This document shows, in pieces, positions 25,951 to 35,560 of a DNA stretch of 64,000 nt (the first letter of the stretch is position 1; each line of letters opens with the position of its first letter). The notes beneath the pieces are model-generated. The model was not told the DNA's origin. It did not search any database and saw only the letters and a list, made by a program, of their open reading frames with translations. The DNA is from Annona cherimola (taxonomy: Eukaryota; Streptophyta; Magnoliopsida; Magnoliales; Annonaceae). The translations under genes and the position numbers were made by a program. Location: NCBI GenBank assembly GCA_030490835.1, contig CM059971.1:1545919-1609918 (forward strand). The letters run 5' to 3'.

Positions 25951-25963
25951 TGGTATCAGAGCC
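25951..25963 (+). other. Retrotransposon primer binding site (initiator Met tRNA type)
   Basis: TGGTATCAGAGCC is the standard complement to the 3' end of plant initiator methionine tRNA used by Ty1/copia elements. It lies 2 bp after the LTR end at 25,948, exactly where expected. Confidence 0.9.
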
Positions 25964-26855
25964 ACAGTTGGTCTTAGAGGATTTGTGAGAGAAAAAAACA
26001 GAGAGAAGCCTTATATTTTCAAACTCAATGTCAACCAATAATCACCTTTCCTTGTTAGTGTTGGTCCCGAGTTAATGACAATTACCCAAGAGGGGAGGGG
26101 TGAATTGGGTATTATGAAAATTTAAAACTTAAACAGAAACTTTTACCCCGGATTAATCTAGTCCCCTTTATGAAGAAACAAAATGGAATGCAATATAATG
26201 TAGAGAGCAGAAATAGAAATCAACACACAAGATTTTATAGTGGTTCGGGCAACCTCCCTACTCCACTCTTCCAAGCTCACACACCGTTGTGACTTGGGTT
26301 CCACTATGTATTCCGCGAATACACTTAGAGTCTCCGCTCTCTTCTAGATTCTAGCTCTAGGGGGCATATACAATCAGAGCCATGCTCTCTTCTAGATTCT
26401 ACCTCTAGGAGGCTTATACAATTGACACAAGTAGATGATGAGTTACACTCCAATCACAACTCTACTTGCAACGTCTTGGTTTGATACACCAAACTCAAAC
26501 CAAGCACCAAAAACAAACAATAATGTAAGAATAAGGAAGATCTACAATTTACTGAGTTGTGTAGGCAAGTTTCAGTTTGAGGAAGAATCTGTAGAAGCAA
26601 CCGATTGTGTTTCATTGAAGCTACTTGCAACTTTGAAGCTTGTTCTTCCTTTGAAAGTGTATAGATCACTCAAATTTAGAGAAAAGCAAATAAGAACTCT
26701 TGCTTGCACTTCTTTCCTTTCTTTAGATTCTGTCTTGTGTGTTTCCACGTTTGCTTGAGTGTCTATATATAGAGGAGGGATGATTTTGAACGTTATACAA
26801 GTGGTTGGCGCGCAATAAATGTTCCAACATTCGAAAATTCGAACGTTACTTTCCC

Positions 26856-27064
26856 AAGTCGCAGGTGGAGTCGACTTCGTCTGCGACTTTGCCCAAGTCG
26901 CATGCTGGAGTCGACTTCGTGTGCGACTTCGGCTGCTCTCTAGTTTCCAAGTCTGAGTTCTGGGTCGACTTGGTTTCAGACTTGGCCTCAAGTCGATTGC
27001 GGAGTCGACTTGGGGTGCGACTTGACCTCAAGTCGATCTTGGAGTCGACTTGGGTTGCGACTTG
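26856..27064 (+). repeat. Cluster 1 of short hairpin-forming repeats in the solo LTR (5 units)
   Basis: About five units of 34-45 bp have the form AAGTCGCA, 3-6 bp, GGAGTCGACTT, 2-4 bp, TGCGACTT. The outer words AAGTCGCA and TGCGACTT are complementary. The centre AGTCGACT is itself a palindrome and contains GTCGAC. In some units one outer word is changed (AAGTCGAT, AAGTCTGA) and in the third unit the partner changes with it (TCAGACTT). Confidence 0.85.
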
Positions 27065-27276
27065 ACCAGTTCTTGTGCCAAATCAGTTTGATCCTTGTTT
27101 GATTCTCCTCTAGCTTGCTTAGCCTTTTTCCTTCAATTATTTTTATTTTGGATTGGCTTCATATTTTGTGAATCTTGAAGAGCTTGACAATTTGTATGCA
27201 CCTTGCTTGCTTAGTTTTGTATTAGTCTTCATCTTAAAAATGAGCTTGAACTTGTGTCTTGAACTTTGAAAAACTC

Positions 27277-27594
27277 AAGTCGATCTTGGGGTCGACTTCG
27301 TCTGCAACTTCACCCAAGTCGCAAATTGGAGTCGACTTCGACTGCGACTTCGGAATATTCTGTCCCAAAATCAACTCTGGAAGGAACTGTGCATCTCTAA
27401 GTCGATGCTGGAGTCGACTTCGTCTGCGACTTGGCTTCCAAGTCGCAAGTGGAGTCGACTTGGCCTGCGACTTCAGCTGCTCTCCTTCCAATTTCAACTC
27501 TGGCCATGAGGTTTCGTTTGAGGTCGAAGGTGGAGTCGACTTTGGGATCGACTTCACCCTAAGTCGAAGTCCAAGTCGACTTGGGAATCGACTT
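27277..27594 (+). repeat. Cluster 2 of short hairpin-forming repeats in the solo LTR (6 units)
   Basis: Six more units follow the same plan after about 210 bp of ordinary sequence. The last two have AAGTCGAA/AGGTCGAA on the left and ATCGACTT on the right, keeping most of the pairing. A phrase of the type TTCAACTCTGG recurs between units (near 27,368 and 27,494), so the array contains a larger-order repeat of about 125 bp. Confidence 0.8.
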
Positions 27595-30500
27595 GGCTGA
27601 TTTCATTCCTTAAGACATTCAACATAATCATTAGTAATCACTTTATACTCAAATTTGACTTTGTTAATCATCAAAACTCATGCTTTGGTCAATTTTGTTT
27701 TGTTTTAAACATTGTTTTCAATAGTTAGCTCCACAAACCTTCATTGGTGAGAATTATCAAATCTGGTCAGTGAAGATGCAATCTTACTTGGAAGCCTTTG
27801 ATCTTTGGGAGATTGTAGCTGAAGACAAACATGTACCTCTGCTACCAAGAGATCCTACTTTGGCACAAATCAAAGCCAACTCTGAAGAAATTGCAAAAAG
27901 GGCCAGACCCAAGACTGTTATTTAAAATTTTGTGGGAGATTCAATCTTCCCCAGGATTATGGCATGCAAGACTGTAAAAAAAACTTCGGACAAACTGAAA
28001 ACAGAGTATCAGGGAAACGACAGAGCCAAGCAAATGAAGATTTTGAATCTCAAAAGAGATTTTGAAGCACTAAGCATGAAAGAAGATGAGTCCATCAGCA
28101 AATACTCCGCCAGAATTTCTTTGATTGTCAACTAAATTTGGTTGCTTGGTGAGAATTTTTCTGATTCTAGGTTGTGGAAAAAATTTTAGTTACGCTTCCT
28201 GAGAGGTTTGAATCTAAAATTTCCTCTCTTGAAGAGTCCAAAGATCTCACCAAAATTACAATGGCCGAACTAATCAGTGCTCTTCAAGCACAGGAGCAAA
28301 GGAGGGCTTTGAGGCAAGAAAAAATTACTGAAAGAGCTTTTCATGTACAAAATCAGCAAGGAAACAAAGGCAAGAAACAACTTAACAAGAAGTTGAAAGA
28401 CAAAGATGAAGGCTATTATGATAAGAAAAAATTCTCACCTTGTAGGTATTGTAAAAAGACCACACACGTGGAGAAATACTGCTGGTGGAGGCCTGATGCA
28501 ATATGTGGCAATTGCAAGCAACTTGGGCATGTCATTAAAGTATGCAAATATAAAAGCAAGGGTTCTCGAAGCAACCAATGAGCATAAGCAGCTGAGTCAG
28601 AAGTTCAGGAGGAGCAACTATTTGTTCCCTCATGTTTTCACAGCATAGATACCGGCAACACTTGGCTTATTGACAGTGGATGCACAAATCATATGACATT
28701 TAATGCAGCAATATTCAAAGATCTTGATGAAAGCAATAAAATTAAAGTGAGAATTGGGAACGGAGACTTCCTCGATGTGAAAGGCAAAGGTACAACCAAA
28801 GTAAAAACTTCTATAGGTATCAAACTTATTACTGATGTGTTATTTGTGCGTGAACTTAGTCAAAATTTACTTAGTGTTGGGCAAATATTGGAAAAGGGAT
28901 ATTCGCTTGAATTTAAAGACGATAACTGCACTATTTTTGATAATGATGGAACTGAATTATTTTGTATGAAAATGAAGCAGAAAAGTTTTGTTATGGAATG
29001 GAATGAGGATAAAGCTTATGCAGGTGCAAACTTAAGTGACTCAGATTTGTGGCACAAAAGATTTGGTCACTTTAACCACAGGAGTTTAATCAATCTCAAA
29101 AGGCAGAAACTTGTTGAAAACATGACTGAAATCACAAATGAACCTCATGATTGTGATGCTTGTCAGCAAGGAAAACAAGTAAAAATTTCATTTCTAAAAG
29201 GCCAAGCTTGGAGGGCCTCTCAAAAGCTGTAACTTATACACAACGATGTGTGTGGATCCATGACAATTACATCAATGAATAGTAATCGAGACTTTCTTCT
29301 TTTCATTGATGATTTTTCTAGAATGTGTTGGGTCTATTTTCTCAAAGTTAGAAGTGAGGTTTATGCTGTGTTTTAGAAATTCAAAAATTATGTTGAAAAC
29401 CAAAGTAATTTGAAGATTAAAATGTTGAGATCTGATAATGGCGGTGAGTACAACTCTAGCAGATTTGATAAATTTTGTAGTGATGAAGGAATTAAACACC
29501 AGTTGACTGTCACTTACACATCGCAACAAAATAGTGTAAGTGAAAGAAAAAATAGGACCGTGATGGAGATAGCTAGGTGCCTAATGTTTGAGAAAAATTT
29601 ACCAAAGCATTTTTGGGCTGAAGCAGTCAACACTTTGGTGTATTTATTAAACAGGCTACCTACTAAAGCTCTCAAGAATAAAACTCCATATGAGGCTTGG
29701 CATGGTGTGAAGCCATCTGTACATCATCTCAAAGCATTTGGGTGCATTTTTTTTTATCAAATTCCTTATCAGAAAAGAGACAAGCTTGATAAAAGAGCAG
29801 AAAAGGAAATTTTTGTTGGTTATAGTCTTGTCACAAAGGGATATAGAGTTTATTCCTTGAAAACTCATGAAATTTTGGTCTCCAAAGATATTAAATTTAA
29901 TGAAATGACAGCTTGGAATTGAGACAATCTTGAGGATGTGCAACCTGAAATTCTTAATGACAAGTTAAACCAGCCACATAACATATGATGAAACTTTTGA
30001 TGATAAATCTATCAGAGGTACAAGAACTTTGCAAGATATATATCAGGGGTGCAATCTTGTTATCTCAGAACCTAGCAAAGCAAAAACTTACCAGCTTGGA
30101 GAAAAGCAATGCAAGAAGAGATTGATATGATAAAAAAAAATGAAACATGGCAATTAGTTGAAAGACCTGGAGTGCAGAAAGTGATTGGTGTCAAATGGGT
30201 ATTCAAAACCAAACTCAATCCTAATGGCTCAATATGCAAATACAAGGCAGGCTTGTGGTGAAAGGATATGCACAACAGCAAGGAGTGGATTACCAAGAAA
30301 CATTCGCACCAGTTGCAAAGTATGATACTATCAGATTAATTATTCCAAAAGCTTAACCAGCATAATTTCAAATTTTGAACTGTTTCGAATTTACCTAAAC
30401 TCAATTTCAAATTTTAAAATTTTGCCACTTGAGCTTTTGAAGTTTTTCAATCATAGATATTAGGCTCACTTAAATATTACAATGCTAAAATCAGTATTAT

Positions 30501-30776
30501 CAATAATAAACAACCAATTTAACTTATAGTGGGAGCATAATAGTCTGATAGCTACATCTTTATCTAACATCCATCAAATTAAAATTCTCAGAATTAGTTT
30601 CCCCTTTAGTATAAATACTTATTATCAAATAATCATATAATTTTCGTTGAATACTAGATTCAACTTTTATTATATTGTTGAGGCTTATAATACCTTGCAT
30701 GCTCTTATTCTCCTATTTATTGGAATAAATTAAAAAATTAATACAAATACAGACAAATTTAGTATAAAGGAAATTA

Positions 30777-31042
30777 GGGTGTGTTTGGCAATTGACAGAA
30801 AATGTCAAGTTAAAACTTTTCACTCTCCACAATTATCATATTTTTTAATCATTTTTTCACATTTTCCTATATAACCGCCCTACTTTTCAATCATTTCTAC
30901 ACAACTATCTATACAACGAACATATTTATTTTAACTTTATCCTCTTTACAACTCATTATTACCCCTATCATATCACATCATTTGACAACTTTTACTCTTC
31001 AAAATTTTTCATCAAAAGTTTTATTCATTACCAAACGCACCT
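30777..31042 (+). mobile_element. Tourist-like MITE with TTA duplication; empty site in the next unit
   Basis: GGGTGTGTTTGGCAATTG at 30,777 faces CCAAACGCACCT ending at 31,042, with TTA on both sides (30,774-30,776 and 31,043-31,045). The second tandem unit reads GAAATTAGTTGAAAATG near 31,677 with no insertion, which is the expected empty site. Confidence 0.85.
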
Positions 31043-31880
31043 TTAGTTGAGAATACTAAATAATGAAAATGAATAATTTGAAAGCAAATCAATTAAAATA
31101 TTAAAAATTTCTAAAATAGTTTAACATGTTGATGCCCATGATTATATTACAATATAACTACTTACACTTGTGTATAACCAGTCAATTCAAGGTCTATCAC
31201 CTGCCGGTGCTTCATAATTACCCATACAGTTATCGTGTTCATTTTAATGTTGTTTTACTTATTCTCCTTATTAATCATATGGGGCCATGTCAGGCTAAAT
31301 TTTTCATGATTAATCAAATTTAGAGAAACACAAAATTACACATGCCCGAAACTTTGTGGATATTACGCTTACTTAAGTAATTACAATGCTAAAATGAATT
31401 TTATTAATAATAAATAGCCAATTTAACTTATAATAGAAGCATAATGGTCTGATGACTACATCTTTGTCTAACAATCATTAAATTATAATTCTCGAAATTA
31501 GTTTCTCTTTTAGCATAACTATTTATCAAAAAATAATCACGTAATTTTTATTGAATATTTGATTCAACTTTTAGTATAATATTGAGGCCCATAATACCTT
31601 CTATTCTTTGACTTTCCTATTTAGTGGAATAAATAAAAAGAAATTGGCATGAAAACAGACAAACTTAGTGTGCAAGAAATTAGTTGAAAATGATAAATAA
31701 TAAAAATAAAGCATATGAATGCAAATTAATTAAAAATGTTGAAAATTTCTCAAATAGTTTAACATGTTAATGCGCTTGATGCACATGATTATATTAAAAT
31801 ATAACTACACATGCTCATGTATAGCCCATCAATTCAGTGTCTGCCACTTGCGGGTGCTGATCAAGTGCAAATGAAATATA

Positions 31881-32170
31881 GGGTGCGTTTGTTTGGAGCA
31901 AAAAAATATCAACTAAAATTTTTCAATCCAAACTTTTCACCCTCCATAACTACTCTATTTTTTAATTATTTGTTCACATTTTCCTATACAAACTACCCTA
32001 TTTTTCAATCATTTCTACACAACTACCCATACAACTAACCTATCTATTTTAACTTTATTCTCTTTACTCCTCATCATTACTCCTATTATATCACATCATT
32101 TTCTATCAATTTGACAACTTCTACTTTAAAAACTTTTCATCAAAAGTTTTACCCCTAACCAAACACACCC
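31881..32170 (+). mobile_element. Tourist-like MITE with ATA duplication; empty site preserved elsewhere
   Basis: GGGTGCGTTTG at 31,881 faces CCAAACACACCC ending at 32,170, flanked by ATA (31,878-31,880 and 32,171-32,173). The paralogous repeat at about 63,890 (reverse strand) reads GAAATATAATATCTTA without the insert. The 33.7-kb copy also lacks it. Confidence 0.85.
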
Positions 32171-32350
32171 ATAATATCTTAACCACAACATCTTCTCTGA
32201 ACATAAAACGAATATCATAATCGCACTTTGAGTCGCAAACAGAAGATAACATTAATTGTGGTTAAAAGCATAACTTTAATACGAGTAGCAGTAAAAAACA
32301 TAGCGTCAGGCTAAAATGAATAAGAGATAGAGTATTTACTCCGAAGTACA

Positions 32351-33419
32351 GGGTGAGAGGTGAACAGTAAATTGTATACAAATCATAACATCATTCACAT
32401 AATCATCATGCATCCTATTGTCTTTAATTAGCAATGCATATACATGTAATAAAACACAATTTTCAAATATGATCTAAAATTCACATTTTGAAGAAGAAAG
32501 AAATTGTTGTCTCATCAAATAAACCAAATAAATCTATAAAACTAGAATCCTACCAACGCTATATCAATAGTTCTCTAAATTCTAATTCAAAACCAATAGA
32601 AACAATTGGCATAGCCATCAAATGCAAAATTAAAGAAATTTTTTGAAAAAAACTTAATTAAAAAGTTTGCCTTTAATTAGCAATGCAAAGATTCAAGGCT
32701 TTACTTTGTCTTTCTAATTTCGTAATTTTTTGTGACCATTCCAAGAGAAATATGCTTCCTTTTGAAACTCACGACTCTTTGTCCGGGAAAAAATGAAATA
32801 TCTTCCCTTTGTTTTTAGCTCTTTCCAGGAAAAGCAGCTAGTTTCCGTTGGAGTTTTTGAAATGGAGAAGATAGAGAGAGAGAGAGAGAGATTAAAATAA
32901 TGTAAATAGTGTGTCAGTATTTGTTAGACAAAAGCAAACATCTCTAAGAACTTTTTTGCTGCTGTCATCATGCTTTTCTAAAGTTGTGGATTAACTTGAT
33001 TTATCTATTGATCACAAAATGCATGAAATTTAACATTACAACAATTAAGTTGCTAGATAAGGACTTGAGTGTGAGGATTGAAAATTCCGATGAAGGGGAT
33101 GGTTAGGCAAAATGCTATTGATGTTTGGTTCCATGCTTCTAAATTTTGAACACCTCATTTAGTGGTTCAAAGCTACTAAATTTGTATGGGTTCTACTCTT
33201 GTTTTGATGAGATCTAAGATATCAAATGTTTTAATGAAGGGAATGCACTCACTTGAGCGATATATCAAACATTGAGCCAGTTAATTTTGGGTCACTTGAT
33301 TTCTCATGAAAGTGGCTCAAAATTCTTATTCCATGCATGAATTCATACAATCTTACTAATAGGGTGTCTTGTCAAATCATCATTCTCTTGTGTCATTTTC
33401 AGTGGGATGTAAACAACAT
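32351..33419. other. Intergenic DNA, no gene recognised; (GA)n at 32,871-32,891
   Basis: The sequence is AT-rich without supported coding. It contains one short GA microsatellite. The last part grades into the dispersed repeat that starts near 33,420. Confidence 0.5.
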
Positions 33420-34547
33420 GCTGACTAGCTTCTAAAGCATTTTGTCTTAATTTTTTGAATTTTTTCTCCTTTGCTCATGAAATTTCAGGTATTATGTGCT
33501 AGATTTTGCTGTCTTAGTTTGGTTGATTTTGTGGTCATCGAGATAAGTTCTGTTCTTTCTTTGATCCACATTTTTTTTTCTTAAGACATATTTTGGATTA
33601 TCCGTTTATATTAAAGTTATGCTTTTAATCGCGATTAATGCTATCTTCTGTTTGTGACTCAAAGAGCGATTAAGATATTCGTTTTATGTTCAAAGAAGAT
33701 GTTGTAGTTAAGATATCATATTTCGTTCGCTTTTGATCGGCACCCGCAAGTTGTAGACACTGAATTGATGGGTTATACATGAGCATGAGTAGTTATATGG
33801 TAATATAATCACGTGCATCAAGTGCATTAGCATGTTAAACTATTTGAGAAATTTTCAACATTTTAATTAATTTGCTTTCATTTGCTTTATTTTTATTATT
33901 TATCATTTTCAACTAATTTCTTACGCACTAAGTTTGTCTGTATTCATGCCAATTTTTTTAATTTATTTATTCCACTAAATAGGAAAGTCAAAGAACAGAA
34001 GGTATTATGGGCCTCGATATTATACTAAAAGTTGAATCTAATATTCAATGAAAATTTTATGATTATTTGACGATAAATAGTTATGCTAAAAGAGAAACTG
34101 ATTTCGAAAATTATAATTTGATGATTGTTAGACAAAGATGTAGTCATCGGACTACTATTATAAGTTAAATTGCCTATTTATTATTAATAAAATTCATTTT
34201 AGCATTGTAATTACTTAAGTAAGCATAATATCCACGATTTTCAGGCATGTGTAATTTCGTGTTTCTCTAAATTTGATTAATCCTGACAAATTTAGCCTGA
34301 CATGACCCCATATGATTAATAAGGAGAATAAGGAAAATAACATTAAAATGAACATGATGATTGTATGGGTAATTATTAAGAACCGGCAGGTGATAGACCC
34401 TGAATTGACGGGCTATACACAAGCATAAGTAGTTATATTGTAATATAATCATGAGCATCAACATGTTAAACTATTTGAGAAATTTTTAATATTTTAATTG
34501 ATTTGCTTTCAAATGGTTCATTTTCATTATTTAGCATTCTCAACTAA
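33420..34547 (-). repeat. Inverted copy of the 30.5-32.3 kb repeat block, with dispersed-repeat leader
   Basis: From 33,475 (GCTCATGAAATTTCAGG) to 33,620 the sequence matches the dispersed family also seen near 51,565, 59,500 and 63,650. From about 33,600 it mirrors 32,290 back to 31,045: TAAAGTTATGCTTTTAATCG, CGATTAAGATATTCGTTTTA, GACAAAGATGTAGTCATC and AATTACTTAAGTAAGC all have reversed partners there. Homology stops at CTCAACTAA (34,547), immediately before a MITE-type GGGTGTGTTTGG. Confidence 0.75.
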
Positions 34548-34716
34548 GGGTGTGTTTGGTATAAATAGTGACGCTATAATTATCCTCTGCTCACATTTGA
34601 ATCATTACCTATCAATCAACTCACTAATTTCAATTTATGTTTTGCATTTCAACAAAATATTTGACATTCATAATTTCAATTGACGCTATAATTTCAATTG
34701 ATGTAACGTGCACCCA
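34548..34716. mobile_element. Small element with GGGTGTGTTTGG / GTGCACCC ends
   Basis: It begins GGGTGTGTTTGGTATAAATAG after CTAA and ends ACGTGCACCC before AAAG. Its interior differs from the other MITEs (GACGCTATAATT occurs twice, near 34,571 and 34,682). The target duplication is TAA against AAA, so it is imperfect. Confidence 0.4.
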
Positions 34717-34789
34717 AAGAAATGAAAACACAGTTTCAAGGATAGAATCTCTGGTTGGTTTAAATTTTCTGATGTGATTTTAATTTGTT

Positions 34790-35130
34790 TGAATTGATTT
34801 CATTTGCTTGCTCATTTTGCATTGGATGGCAAGTTTCAGATTGCTGTGCAGGAGATCTGTTGCATTTGATTTGGAAAATCCGTAAGTGTTTGTTGATGCT
34901 AACTGATGGGCTCATGTTTGTGATTTCTAAAAATTCCATTTCAACCCTTGAATCTGAAATGTTGGATTGCTTGTCATTAGTTCTCACTTGAACACAATTC
35001 TTATTTGATTCATAATCTGTTTGAAAGAGTTTGCAATCTGCGTGTCTATGGTTTGTGACCGAACAGTTGAATGTGATGGGGGAGATGGATTTTGTGCAGA
35101 ATGTTAATGTGTGCATGACTATTATGAATA
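34790..35130 (+). repeat. Dispersed coding-like module, copy 1
   Basis: It shares GAATCTGAAATGTTGGATTG (near 34,951), GAGTTTGCAATCT and TGAATGTGATGGGG with copies at about 52,400-52,620 (plus) and 54,830-55,040 (minus). The plus frame at 34,785-34,991 gives LLHLIW... and SEMLDCL; the 52.4-kb copy also gives LLHL and SEMLDCL. This suggests descent from a transcribed or coding sequence, but I recognise no domain and each copy is broken. Confidence 0.45.
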
Positions 35131-35239
35131 TTAAGAGACTTTGGTGTAGGAATTATTTTATGCTCTATTTATTGGTGCATGAAAAACATGTATTCAAATA
35201 TAAATATAATAATATAAATGGTTAATTTCAAATATGACC

Positions 35240-35560
35240 ACAACTTGCCCATTAAAAAAATATGACCCAACTTCTATATGTGTTTACAAATATAACCACT
35301 ACTTATATCTTTCCATACAACTACTCTTATCTATTGTATTTTTATTCCTTTTATTTTTATTTATTACCTCTATCATAAAACATTATGTTGATGAAATCTT
35401 AATGTTGCATGCAATAACTAGTAGTTTTCATCTTTCATGAGATTAAAGATGTGCCAAAACTCATGCTTGCTGATGTCAATTTTTCTAGGGGTGCACTTCT
35501 CTATATATATTTGTTCGATGTTTAATGGCCTTTGGTACACCTGTTGTTCTGTTGTCTTGT
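35240..35560 (+). repeat. Dispersed repeat (paralogous to 50.74-50.86 and 51.26-51.45 kb)
   Basis: TTGATGAAATCTTAATGTTG (35,388), GTAGTTTTCATC and GTTTAATGGCCTTTGGTACA (35,518) recur at 51,267, 51,307 and 51,403. The preceding part has a Tourist-like core (CCATACAACTACTCTTATCT). It is non-coding. Confidence 0.65.

Larger units (their letters stand above)
26059..27723 (+). mobile_element. Solo LTR (~1.67 kb) nested in copia gag, with 5-bp target duplication
   Basis: It begins TGTTGGTCCC and ends TTTTCAATA. It is flanked by GTTAG on both sides (26,054-26,058 and 27,724-27,728). The start matches a well-known type of plant LTR in which an ACCCAAGAGGGGAGGGGTGA stretch lies about 35 bp from the end. 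The gag reading frame on the two sides is in phase when the insert and one duplication are ignored. No internal protein domain, primer site or second LTR is seen, so a solo LTR is the simplest reading. The terminal TA in place of CA could be one mutation. Confidence 0.75.
26028..30345 (+). pseudogene. Ty1/copia gag-pol, interrupted by a solo LTR and truncated in reverse transcriptase
   Basis: The gag start codon is at 26,028. After about 30 bp the frame is split by a 1.67-kb insertion (26,059-27,723) and resumes at 27,729 with GENYQIWSVKM, typical of copia gag. Two CX2CX4HX4C zinc knuckles follow near 28,440 and 28,505. Protease (LIDSGCTNHM near 28,660) comes next. Then come the GAG-pre-integrase LWHKRFGH (29,050) and integrase with retained acidic residues in HNDVCG, RSDNGGEY and SVSERKNRT. 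Reverse transcriptase begins with [11 protein letters not shown] near 30,200. Stops were seen near 27,922, 28,132, 28,579, 29,230, 29,374 and 29,920. At least two frameshifts are present, one in the reverse transcriptase. The sequence ends abruptly near 30,345, so most of the reverse transcriptase, RNase H and the 3' LTR are missing. It is clearly non-functional. Confidence 0.88.
30455..32350. repeat. Tandem AT-rich repeat block (two units), mirrored at 33.6-34.5 kb
   Basis: Unit 1 (about 30,455-31,200) and unit 2 (about 31,355-31,875 onwards) share ATTACAATGCTAAAAT, TGATTCAACTTTTA-type words, CAGACAAACTTAGT-type words and AAATAGTTTAACATGTT. Each unit is split by a MITE. The block reappears reversed at about 33,600-34,547, and part of it runs off the window at 63,770-64,000. 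It is non-coding and I do not know the family. The regular end words suggest a mobile or LTR-derived repeat, but no LTR ends were established. Confidence 0.7.

Noticed and set aside
26435..27600. Several 85-140 codon frames on both strands in the solo LTR, rich in SRL/KST repeats
   Set aside because: They are by-products of the hairpin repeat array, which opens frames on both strands. No domain and no consistent phase.
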